DNA of 28,284 nt, taken from the NCBI GenBank assembly GCA_001310555.1, contig BAXO01000070.1:1-28284 (forward strand). Direction: 5' to 3'. The position numbers and the translations under genes were made by a program. The stretch is from Bacillus sp. JCM 19058 (lineage in GTDB: Bacteria > Bacillota > Bacilli > Bacillales_H > Bacillaceae_D). Shown here one piece after another: positions 17,972 through 26,377 of the stretch. Below the pieces are notes generated by a model. That model was not told the origin of the DNA and searched no databases. It worked only from the letters and a program-made list of their open reading frames with translations. The stretch's first letter is position 1, and every line of letters begins with the position of its first letter.

Positions 17972-18815
17972 ATGATTTATAAGCTATTAGCCCTGAACAT
18001 TGATGGTTCCTTGCTGCGTTCAAATATGAAAATGAGTAAGAAAACAAAGGATGCAATTGAATATGTAAAAAGTAAAGGAGTCTATGTAACTTTGGCCACG
18101 GCAAGACCGTTCATTTCTGCAAGGCGGATTGCCAAATCATTAAAGCTTAATGGGTATTTGATCACGAACAATGGAGCATATATTGCAGAATCACTCGATG
18201 AGCCTTTATATACAAGCCGGCTTCAAGCTGAAGTAGCGCAGCAAATTGTTGCGATATTAGAACAGTTTAATGCCCATATTCGTGTACAGCAGGAGGGTTA
18301 TTCGATTAGTAACAAAGTAGGGCAAAAAAAATCATTTGCTCGCAAGGGTGACAGTCGGAGGAACGGAACCGCTTTTCAATCCCATATCATACGTCGATTC
18401 ATTGTATCAGCATATGGTAGATGAACACGTAGCTCCTCCAAAAATACGGGTGCAATTTTTGCATGAGGCCGATCGCAAACAAGCGCTCAAACAGTTGCAG
18501 ACAGCCGCATTAGGAATACAAATGTTCTATTCTGACTCTAATAGACTAGATATCATTCGCGAAGGCGTATCAAAAGCTCGTGGGTTACGAATCATTGGGC
18601 AGCAATTAGGAATCACGCCCGACGAAATGGTTGCTGTCGGTACTTACGAAAACGACATTGAAATGGTTAACCAATCCGGCTTGGGGGTAGCGATGGGGAA
18701 TGCAGTTGAAGCAGTAAAGGAGAGCGCCGACTGGATTACTCGATCCCACGACGAAAATGGTGTCTCCTACATGATTCATGAAGTATTCCGCAAGCAGCTT
18801 CGCGTTCAAATTTAG
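17972..18815 (+). CDS. yhaX: HAD superfamily Cof-type protein YhaX, with substituted catalytic Asp residues (frame-damaged)
   Basis: Cof-type HAD proteins usually dephosphorylate sugar phosphates or cofactors. Repaired, this has about 280 residues. Motif I reads LLALNIDGSLL: Asn9 occupies the place of the nucleophilic Asp, while Asp11 (general acid/base) remains. Motif II is LATARP; the motif III Lys is in EGVSKARGL; motif IV reads VGTYENDIEM, with Thr224 where the family has the first metal-binding Asp of GDxxND. The protein may therefore lack phosphatase activity. An extra A in A8 (18324-18331) splits the gene. ATG 17972 follows AAGGGGGAACG. It sits between yheA and hemZ, as in B. subtilis, where yhaX is linked to stress and sporulation. 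Confidence 0.85.
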
Positions 18816-18841
18816 ACAGTCTCTTAGGAGGCTGTTTTTTT
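18816..18841 (+). terminator. terminator of yhaX
   Basis: ACAGTCTC pairs with GAGGCTGT (one G-U) around TTAG, followed by T7; it begins right after the stop. Confidence 0.8.
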
Positions 18842-19108
18842 GCTGCCGGGCCAACAGTTCGCGCGGTTTTACGCGAATAGAACGGTAGAGAGGAACTGAA
18901 CCCGAGCAACGGATAACGGTGAGGCACGGGTGAGAAGGTCGTGGAGCTCGGAGGATAAAGCATAAAATTTAAGGAGTACGAGTGAGGAACACAATGACAG
19001 GCGAAGTGCGACTCAGACGAAAGGAAGCGTTAGTGGACATGGCACTTGCTGAAAAGAAATCACTTCGTTACACTGGTAGAATACTAATAAAGAATGCAGG
19101 AGAGAACG

Positions 19109-20644
19109 ATGAAAATTTCTGTGCATGGGTTAGACGAACGTCATCAACGAAACATTGAACATTTATCCGCCTTATATTTTGAAGAGGTAGAGCTTTTTTG
19201 GGAGTCTGCTGAGAAGCAAGAAGTACATATTCATTTGACGGTGAATGTTGAAGCAGAGATTACTGTCAGTGGAATACTTTATTCAAAGCAAGGTGTGTGG
19301 AGCATGAGCAAACGTACCCAAAAACGGGTCAGTACGATCACACTGACCAAAAGAAATTAGAAAAACGAACTGTAGCAATCGCATACGTTAAGCTTTTGCA
19401 AGCCTACACAGGACTTGAACAGCCATGGGGGATCTTGACAGGAATTCGACCGACAAAGCTAGTCCATCAGATGAGAAGAGCGGGAATGGACGCAAGGGCG
19501 ATTCGTGCCGAATTGAAAAATGTCTATCTCGTCACTGCTGAAAAAATCGAACTGCTGGAAAGAATTGTGGAGCGCCAGCTTACCGTTCTTCCCGATCTGG
19601 ATGAGCTGAAGCGGGCGGTTAGCATTTATGTCGGTATCCCATTTTGCCCGACAAAATGTGCATATTGTACGTTTCCTGCTTATGCGATTCACGGCCAAAA
19701 TGACTCCGTTGAAGCTTTTTTGGCAGGATTGCATTATGAAATAGAAAAAACCGGAAAGTGGTTGTGTGAACAGCAAGTCGAAGTGACGACGGTTTATTTC
19801 GGTGGTGGGACACCGACGAGCATTGAGGCGGAGCAAATGGACGAACTCTATGCCAAACTGTACCAATCGTTTCCTGCTATTGAACGAGTAAGGGAACTGA
19901 CGGTCGAAGCAGGGCGACCAGATACGATTACACCCGAAAAAATAGAAGTAATGAAAAAGTGGCGCGTCGATCGGATAAGCATTAATCCTCAATCGTTTGA
20001 AAACGAGACGCTGCAAGCGATCGGCAGGCATCACAGTGTCGAAGAGACGATCGAAAAGTATCGACTATCGCGGCAGCTCGGCCTGGAAAACATTAATATG
20101 GATTTAATTATCGGACTCCCAGGAGAAGGTGTGAAGGAGATGCGGCATACATTGTCAGAAACAGAAAAACTCATGCCGGAATCATTAACCGTCCATACTC
20201 TATCTTTCAAACGAGCGTCCACCATGACGAAAAACAGACAGAAATATCAGGTGGCAGGACGCGATGAAATCGCCGCAATGATGAAATTAACAAGTGATTG
20301 GGCGGCTGAACAGCAATATGAACCGTATTATTTATACCGGCAAAAAAAACATCCTCGGCAATCTTGAAAATGTCGGCTATGCATTTGCCGGTCAGGAAAG
20401 CCTCTACAATATTCTCATTATGGAGGAATGCCAAACGATTATCGGGCTCGGCTGCGGTGCCGCCAGCAAATTTGTCCATCCGGAAACAGGGAAGATTACG
20501 CGCTTTGCCAATCCGAAAAATCCGCGCAGCTATAATGAACGCTTCGAATATTACACCGCGGAAAAGCTAAAGTTGCTCTCAAACTTGTTTCAAAACAAGC
20601 CGCCAATTAGCCAGTTAAAACGAACCCATTGTAAAGACATGTAA
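19109..20644 (+). CDS. hemZ: HemZ, radical SAM coproporphyrinogen dehydrogenase-like protein (frame-damaged)
   Basis: HemZ resembles oxygen-independent coproporphyrinogen III dehydrogenases of haem biosynthesis. Repaired it is about 511 residues (B. subtilis 501). The radical SAM cluster motif CPTKCAYC (Cys near 180, 184, 187) is intact, followed by VYFGGGTPTSIEAEQM, VEAGRPDTIT, RISINPQSF and NMDLIIGLPGEG. The N-terminal 170 residues (QPWGILTGIRPTKLVHQMRR) are the HemZ-specific extension. One base is lost near 19302 and one A is extra in A8 20342-20349. ATG 19109 follows AGGAGAG. Whether HemZ truly acts in haem synthesis is unresolved in the family. Confidence 0.92.
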
Positions 20645-20664
20645 ATAACTAGGCTAGCATTAAT

Positions 20665-20702
20665 AAAGATGATTTCTGTCCAATACAGAGGTCATCTTTT
20701 TA
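20665..20702 (+). terminator. terminator of hemZ
   Basis: AAAGATGATTTCTGT and ACAGAGGTCATCTTT pair with a small internal mismatch around CCAAT, followed by a T run. Confidence 0.8.
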
Positions 20703-20766
20703 GATTCCTTTAACATTTGTAGCTGTTGACGATGGTGATTAACTGTTTATCAGTTTATAGGCTTGA

Positions 20767-20952
20767 TTATCGTTCGAACAGAAGCAGTTTACCTGAACGT
20801 GTCAGGCGGTGTGTATAATTCTCGTATTTTTGTTTGGTTAATTTCTCAGAGCCAATTTTTTTTCGCAGCCACATCGTTTTCCGCCTCAAATTGCTCCTCA
20901 TGCAGCTTTTTTTTCCTTCCGGTGAATAAACCGTTAAGAAATAGTCATTCAT
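20767..20952 (-). CDS. yhzD: YhzD-like small protein (two hidden frameshifts)
   Basis: As read it is a 61-residue frame with matching ends (MNDYFLTVYSPEGKK and KYENYTHRLTRSGKLLLFER) but a foreign middle. The middle is out of frame: T8 20907-20914 and T8 20856-20863 (plus strand) carry two and one extra bases. Repaired, it reads on through LHEEQFEAENDVAAKKIG and has about 60 residues, similar to what I recall of B. subtilis YhzD. ATG 20952 is preceded by GGAGG. Function is unknown. B. subtilis yhzD lies in the same general yha region. Confidence 0.7.
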   Translation of the reverse strand: MNDYFLTVYSPEGKKSCMRSNLRRKTMWLRKKIGSEKLTKQKYENYTHRLTRSGKLLLFER

Positions 20953-21027
20953 CCTCCGACACTCTCCTTTCGTTTACTAGAGCTTAATAGAAAATTTCTA
21001 AAGCAACAAGATATTCGGAAGAAATAG

Positions 21028-21061
21028 TTGTAAAAACTTTTAAACTAGTATACTGTGTATA
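21028..21061 (+). promoter_or_regulatory. promoter with overlapping dyad, probable operator of the GntR regulator
   Basis: TTGTAA (21028-21033) and TACTGT (21051-21056) are 17 bases apart. A dyad TATAC-TGT-GTATA (21049-21061) overlaps the -10, a place where a YtrA-type GntR repressor encoded in this operon could block transcription. Confidence 0.5.
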
Positions 21062-21098
21062 TAGATATAAACACATGAACATTGGAAGGGGCTTTGAA

Positions 21099-21772
21099 AT
21101 GACACAGAGAGAGCAAATCGGAAGGCTTATTGCGTTTGAATTAAAGCATACACCGTTATTCATGTACGGGTTGGGGTTTTTATTAAGTATCTTTTTTATA
21201 GTTACTGCAACTTCTTTGTTTCACCAATGGTTAGTATATTTCGCCCAAAACCTTTTATGATTCAAGATTTAAAGGATGGCCTGTTTGCTTCCCCTTTCTA
21301 TATTCTAATGTCACAGCTCCCAATTTCAGGGAAGACAGTTAGGGTGAGTCGGTTTTTAATATTTTTAATATATAATGTATCGTTTAACTCCTTTTTGATT
21401 TCTGGCATATATATTCTTTCGGCGGAGCTTCGGGAGCTAATCCCGCTTAGTCATTTCCCCGCCCTATTAATTAGCTTCCTCGCACTTGGAATCGCAATTG
21501 GGGGAATTATTCCGGCAGGGGAACCAGGCTATCGCTACAGGAATAAACTACATCCTTATCTTTTTTCAGGCATTTTTAATGGTTTAGGTATAGCTTTCAT
21601 AATCGGTGCTCAATTTGTTTTACCACAAGGAATCATCGGCTGGCTCGTACAGCTGATCTCAGCTTACCCGATCATTACTGCCTCTGTTTTGATATTAGCT
21701 GCTATTTTTGCAAGTCTGCTTTGGATGAAGGAAATGAAGCGTTACATACAAATGGCAGACTACCATATTTAA
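21099..21772 (+). CDS. ABC-2-type integral membrane protein, first gene of the operon (frame-damaged)
   Basis: ATG 21099 follows GGAAGGGG. The protein, about 224 residues if repaired, has a hydrophobic helix near residues 25-45, then after a frame change between about 21205 and 21245 (one base lost or two gained) at least five more helices. SPFYILMSQLPISGKTVRVSR resembles the cytoplasmic elbow of ABC-2 permeases. It is followed 17 bases later by the GntR regulator. I do not recognise a named family; a permease subunit for the ATPase at 22186 is the likely role. Confidence 0.6.
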
Positions 21773-21789
21773 GACAAGGAGGGCTGTAA

Positions 21790-22170
21790 TTGAAGCTACC
21801 TATTACGATTGAAGAAGGAAGCCCGACACCGATCTATCATCAAATCGAAAGTCAGCTGAAGGAAATGATTATTGCTGGGCACCTGCAGGCTGGAACGGCC
21901 TTACCTTCGATTCGGTTATTAGCTACAGAGCTAGCTTGTAGCGTCATTACGACAAGGCGTGCTTATCAAAATTTAGAGCAGCATGGCTATATAAAAACGA
22001 CGCAAGGGAAAGGGACGTTTGTTGCCCTCATCGACGAGAAAAAGAAGGAGGAGAAAAAATTGGAAAGTGTATACCATGCCTTAAGGCAAGGAATTGAGAC
22101 AGGTAGACGGCATAATTACTCGAATGAGGAAATCAAACAAATGATTGATGAAATTTTGAACGAGGTTTGA
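21790..22170 (+). CDS. YtrA subfamily GntR repressor
   Basis: The 126-residue protein has an N-terminal winged HTH (YHQIESQLKEMIIAGHLQAG, LPSIRLLATELACSVITTRR, GYIKTTQGKGTFVA) and a short helical tail without an effector domain, which defines the YtrA subgroup. These usually repress their own operons encoding ABC-2 exporters induced by cell-wall antibiotics. TTG 21790 follows AAGGAGGG. The stop codon touches the next gene's leader. The dyad at 21049-21061 is a candidate site. Confidence 0.88.
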   Translation: MKLPITIEEGSPTPIYHQIESQLKEMIIAGHLQAGTALPSIRLLATELACSVITTRRAYQNLEQHGYIKTTQGKGTFVALIDEKKKEEKKLESVYHALRQGIETGRRHNYSNEEIKQMIDEILNEV

Positions 22171-22185
22171 ATGGAGGGATTATTA

Positions 22186-23058
22186 ATGGCGTTAGCGATA
22201 AAAAATGTGCGCAAAAACATCTTTGATTCATTTACACTCGGACCAGTAAACGTAACACTTGAGCCAGGAAATGTTACGGTTTTAATCGGAAATAACGGAG
22301 CAGGCAAAACATCACTATTTCGGATGATAGCTGGTCTAGTAAAACCTGACAGTGGAGAACTGGACCGTTATCCGGCACATAATTGGAAGGCGCAGCTCGC
22401 TTATTTACCACAAAAGCCGACGGTGATGGAGGAATTTTCCTTACATCAGCTTGAGCAATTGCAACAAATCGCGTTTCCAGAGTGGGACGAAGGTGAATTT
22501 AATCGGCTCATTGAACTATTTGAGCTTCCACGTGAGAAAAAGCTTGTGACGCTTTCAACTGGAATGCAAAAAAAAGCAGTTTTTTTTCACTTTTACTTGC
22601 GCGGAACTCCAAGCTACTCTTACTAGATGAGCCGTTTGCTGGTCTTGATATCCGCGGGCAGGAGCAGATGGAGGCGGAACTTATCGCCTATATGGAACGT
22701 AGTAATGAGCAGACGATCTTTTTTTTCAACTCACTCGGCGGATGAGGTGAAACGATTAGCCGACTATATTGTGATGATGAAGGACGGGAAGGATACGGGT
22801 TGCTACGAAAAGGATCAGCTGATTGACAATTGGCGACGAATCTGGATTAAGCCAAGTACCTGCAATTTGGAAAATACTCTGGGCGTCATTCAAATCAAGT
22901 ATGAAAGCGAATTGATTGAATTAGTAACAATGAATCATCAGCAAACAGATGCAGTACTCAAAGCGAATAACATTGAGGTTTATAGAACAGCCTCACTTGA
23001 GCTTAGAGAAATTTTGCGTCAGCTACTAGAACTTCATGAAAAAGGGGATGTGAATTAG
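22186..23058 (+). CDS. YtrB-like ABC transporter ATPase (frame-damaged)
   Basis: Repaired, it is about 289 residues. Walker A is GNNGAGKTS, the signature is the variant LSTGMQKK, Walker B is LLLLDEPFAGLD, and the switch is FFSTHSADEV. Walker B lies in a short stretch read in a third frame between T8 22580-22587 (two extra T) and T8 22719-22726 (one extra T). ATG 22186 is set by GGAGGG inside the upstream start candidate ATG 22171. The C-terminal 80 residues resemble the accessory domain of export ATPases. It follows the GntR gene directly and probably energises the membrane protein at 21099. Confidence 0.82.
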
Positions 23059-23061
23059 TCA

Positions 23062-23958
23062 ATGAGTTTAGTCATTCAAAACGTTTCAAAAAAATTTGGC
23101 AGCTTTACTGCCGTCGATGGAATTAATATCGATATTCCAGAAGGACAAATGTTCGGGATGCTCGGTGCTAACGGAGCGGGAAAGACGACAACCTTTCGCA
23201 TGTTAATTGGGCTGCTACAGCCAACAGCAGGCGCGATTACTTGGAAGGGGAAGCCGATTGATTATAGCCGAACACGACTCATCGGCTATTTGCCCGAAGA
23301 ACGCGGCTTGTATCCGAAATTAAAGGTTAAGGAGCAGCTTACATATTTAGGCAAGCTGAAAGGAATGACAAAGGTAGAAATTGAGCAAGGGTTAGACAAA
23401 TGGCTCGAGCGATTTCGCGTACCGGAATATAAAAGTAAGCGCGTTGAAGAGCTATCAAAGGGAAACCAACAGAAAATTCAATTCATTGCTGCTGTGCTTC
23501 ATCAGCCAGAGCTGTTAATTTTAGATGAGCCGTTCAGCGGACTTGATCCAGTCAATGTTGAACTGTTAAAGGACTCGGTTAATGAACTGCAAGCCGATGG
23601 AACGACCATTCTTTTTTCAAGCCATCGCATGGAACACGTCGAAGAGCTGTGTCAGCATTTATGTATTCTAGATAAGGGGAAACCGGTCGTGCAAGGTGAG
23701 CTGAAAAAAATAAAACAAAGCTTCGGCAGACAGAATGTCGTCATTGAAGCCGATTATTCGCTTGACTATTTAAAGGAGCTTCAAGGCGTTGTCAAATTTC
23801 GTTCATCCGTTAATGGAGCTAGGTTCCAAGTCGAAGACGAACAGGTGGCTGAAGCATTGTTTGCTGAGGTCGCCAAAAAAGGCTTTGTTCGGAAGTTTGA
23901 AGTGGAAGAGCCGAGCTTGCATGATATTTTTGTCGAAAAGGTTGGTGTACCGTTGTGA
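23062..23958 (+). CDS. yhaQ: YhaQ, ABC-2 exporter ATPase (NatA-like)
   Basis: The 298-residue ATPase is intact and equals B. subtilis YhaQ in length. Walker A is GANGAGKTT (35-43), the signature LSKGNQQK, Walker B LLILDEPFSGLD, and the switch SSHRMEHVEEL; a C-terminal domain of about 80 residues ends EPSLHDIFVEKV, typical of NatA-type subunits. It starts 3 bases after the upstream ATPase and its end overlaps yhaP by four bases (GTGA), indicating translational coupling. Confidence 0.9.
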   Translation: MSLVIQNVSKKFGSFTAVDGINIDIPEGQMFGMLGANGAGKTTTFRMLIGLLQPTAGAITWKGKPIDYSRTRLIGYLPEERGLYPKLKVKEQLTYLGKLKGMTKVEIEQGLDKWLERFRVPEYKSKRVEELSKGNQQKIQFIAAVLHQPELLILDEPFSGLDPVNVELLKDSVNELQADGTTILFSSHRMEHVEELCQHLCILDKGKPVVQGELKKIKQSFGRQNVVIEADYSLDYLKELQGVVKFRSSVNGARFQVEDEQVAEALFAEVAKKGFVRKFEVEEPSLHDIFVEKVGVPL

Positions 23959-25205
23959 GAAACTTTTGGACAGTTGTTAATCATACATTTATCACCCGTC
24001 TGCAGACGAAGTCGTTTTTAATTTCAACTATAATTACAATGCTTTTAATTATAGGCCTAACAAATCTCGACCGATTGTTCGACTTGTTTGATGGTGAGGC
24101 CGAGGAAGCTGCAATCGTTCAAGTCGTCGACCGAACAAACGAGCTGTACTCCGAGCTCGAAAATATTCTTGCACAAAATGAAGCTGCAGTTGCTGTAGCA
24201 GATTATTCTGGAGAAGAGGAGACAGCGTTAGCTGAGGAAGACAATATACTTGTTCTTTATTTTGATGAGGCAGCTCTTCCAGCAGCGACGTTTTATTCGA
24301 ATGATGAGGACGGCAGTGAGCTTGAGCACGCATTACAGCAGGTGAAGGAAAATCGTGTCCTTCTTCAGCTGGAGCTGGAGCGCTCAGAGCTTGATTTATT
24401 AAATCAGCCGGTCTCCTTTCAGGTCGAGGAGCTAGTAACAGAAGCGGGACAGGATGGACGGACGACTGAAGAACTGTTCGTAGCAGCTGCGTTCGTTTAT
24501 ATTCTATTAATTATGTTATATATATCCGTGATCACATATGGCACGATGATTGCTACAGAAGTGGCGGTGGAAAAGTCTTCGCGTGTTATGGAAATTCTAA
24601 TATCGAGCGTTTCCCCGATTACACAAATGTTCGGCAAAATTATCGGCGTTGCATTGCTCGCTTTTTGTCAAATTATCCTTCTGGCTACCGCAGGTGGCAT
24701 CGGATATTTGCTGAGGCCGAACGCAGAAACGCAAGAAGCTAACTTTATCGGTGATATTCTCAATGCGGGCGTTCAAATCGATTTGGTCATTTACGCTTTC
24801 GTATTTTTCGTACTCGGTTACTTCTTATATGCAAGTCTCGCGGCGATGCTCGGCTCGATTGTTAGTCGGGCAGAGGATGTCAATACAGTTTTGGCTCCTA
24901 TAATTTACTTAGTGATGATTGCCTTTTTCATTGCGATGTTCGGGTTGAACTCTCCCGAGGCAAAAATAGTGACGATCATGTCCTACATTCCGCCGTTTAC
25001 ACCGATGCTAATGTTTTTAAGGATCGGAATGCTGTCCATTCCAATATGGGAAGTCGCTTTATCGCTCGCTCTGCTTATTGCGACAATTGCTATCGTCGCT
25101 ACTTTAGCAGCAAGAGTCTACAAAGGTGGCGTACTCATGTATGATAGAGCTGCGTCGTTCAAAGATATTAAGCGGGCGCTCTTGTTAGCACGGAAAGAAA
25201 AATAA
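23955..25205 (+). CDS. yhaP: YhaP, ABC-2 exporter permease (NatB-like)
   Basis: The 416-residue permease is intact. One N-terminal helix (about 18-38) is followed by an acidic domain outside the membrane (about 45-170) and at least five C-terminal helices, the NatB plan. GTYGTMIATEVAVEKSSRVME-like text and LISSVSPITQMFGKIIG mark the ABC-2 core. GTG 23955 overlaps the yhaQ stop. The export substrate is unknown; NatAB exports sodium in B. subtilis, but that cannot be assumed. A strong terminator follows. Confidence 0.9.
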   Translation: MRNFWTVVNHTFITRLQTKSFLISTIITMLLIIGLTNLDRLFDLFDGEAEEAAIVQVVDRTNELYSELENILAQNEAAVAVADYSGEEETALAEEDNILVLYFDEAALPAATFYSNDEDGSELEHALQQVKENRVLLQLELERSELDLLNQPVSFQVEELVTEAGQDGRTTEELFVAAAFVYILLIMLYISVITYGTMIATEVAVEKSSRVMEILISSVSPITQMFGKIIGVALLAFCQIILLATAGGIGYLLRPNAETQEANFIGDILNAGVQIDLVIYAFVFFVLGYFLYASLAAMLGSIVSRAEDVNTVLAPIIYLVMIAFFIAMFGLNSPEAKIVTIMSYIPPFTPMLMFLRIGMLSIPIWEVALSLALLIATIAIVATLAARVYKGGVLMYDRAASFKDIKRALLLARKEK

Positions 25206-25217
25206 GTATAAGCGAAT

Positions 25218-25257
25218 AAGCTAACACCGATTTGTATGAAGGTGTTAGCTTTTTTTA
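25218..25257 (+). terminator. terminator of the yhaQP operon
   Basis: AAGCTAACACC and GGTGTTAGCTT pair around a 12-base loop and are followed by T5 or more. Confidence 0.88.
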
Positions 25258-25510
25258 AACGAAGCTTGACCACTGCCCTTAAGTAAGGGAGAGGAGGGCT
25301 ACCTCAGTCTGCAAAAATATTCACAAGGCTACTCGACTTGGCAATACATTGGTCTCCTTGCTTTTATTCAGAGCAGGATGTTTCAGTTGGCTGTTTAGAG
25401 TAGTAGTGGATGACTGTACGACGATCAAATCTGATGAAAGGTGGATGATTGGAGGAAAATGCACCCCCTTTAAAGCGGTGAGGTTTTGAGCCGGCATTAT
25501 TGCAAATATA
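25258..25510. other. intergenic stretch without a recognised gene
   Basis: The 250 bases contain no open frame with a convincing ribosome binding site and no RNA family I recognise. A short CCCTTAAG-TAAGGG dyad lies near 25277. Confidence 0.4.
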
Positions 25511-25538
25511 TTGACATCTTTTCAAATCGTGTTAAGCT
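25511..25538 (+). promoter_or_regulatory. possible promoter of the HAD phosphatase gene
   Basis: A perfect TTGACA (25511-25516) is followed after 16 bases by a poor -10, TAAGCT (25533-25538), 30 bases before the start codon. Confidence 0.4.
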
Positions 25539-25568
25539 TGTACCGAGCATGTTGCAAGGAGGAAAAGG

Positions 25569-26224
25569 ATGATAAAAGCCGTTATTTTTGACTTTGATGG
25601 GCTCATTTTGGATACGGAAACAGCATGGTATGAGTCGTATCAAGAGGTCTTGAGAAAGCACCATCAATTTGAACTGTCCGTGGCGGAGTTTGTGAAGTGT
25701 GTAGGCACTGACGATACAGAACTATTTAGTTATTTGGAAAACGAGCTCGGCGATCAGTCAAGAAAGAAGAGATAAAAGAAAGAGCGAAGGCACTTCATAC
25801 GAAGAAAGTAAAAGAAGCAAAAGCGCGTGAAGGTGTGGAGCAATATTTAGCTGATGCACGTAAGGCAGGGCTTACAATTGCACTGGCAACAAGCTCAACA
25901 AGGGAGTGGGTGACGACACATTTGACGAACCTGAAGTTTATTTCGTATTTTGATCATTTAATTACTCGAGATGACGTCGAACGTGTGAAGCCGGCACCTG
26001 ATTTATTTTTGAAAGCTATTGACGTGCTAGGAATAGAACCAAATGAGGCTGTTGTTTTTGAGGATTCGCTCAATGGGCTCATTGCAGCTCAGAAGGCAAA
26101 GCTTCCTACGGTGATTATTCCGAATCCGGTCACGGAATCACTGCCGTTTGACAATTATCATCTCAAATTAAAGTCAATGGCCGAAATGAGCTTGCAAAAT
26201 ATTATTCAGTCTCTTCAAGCATAA
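25569..26224 (+). CDS. yhcW: HAD hydrolase, beta-phosphoglucomutase-like, YhcW-like (frame-damaged)
   Basis: Repaired, it has about 218 residues. Motif I FDFDGLILDTE carries both Asp residues; motif II is ALATSSTREWV; the Lys/Asp motif reads VKPAPDLFLKA; motif IV is VVFEDSLNGLIAA. A small helical cap lies between motifs I and II. One base is missing near 25755-25760, after which the frame continues VKKEEIKERAKALHTKKV. ATG 25569 follows AAGGAGGAAAAGG. It resembles B. subtilis YhcW (about 220 residues); the substrate, likely a small sugar phosphate, is unknown. Confidence 0.82.
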
Positions 26225-26345
26225 TCTTGAGGAGAAAATAACTTCGCAAAAATGGATAAAAAAATACATTATTAATGAAAAATGGTAAGTGGTCATTCTT
26301 TTTATAGTTTAAAATATAAGTGTCTCTAACATCGCTATATAAGCG

Positions 26346-26366
26346 TTTCTAAAACTATTTTAGAAA
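26346..26366. promoter_or_regulatory. perfect inverted repeat before the RpiR-type gene, probable operator
   Basis: TTTCTAAAA (26346-26354) and TTTTAGAAA (26358-26366) are perfect 9-base arms around CTA. The dyad ends 11 bases before ATG 26378 and overlaps the AAAAGGG ribosome binding site. TATATA at 26336-26341 could be the -10. Confidence 0.6.
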
Positions 26367-26377
26367 AGGGTTTGTGA

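Noticed and set aside
19459..20034. 191-codon open frame on the minus strand
   Set aside because: It lies entirely antisense to the conserved radical SAM core of hemZ and has no homology or ribosome binding site.
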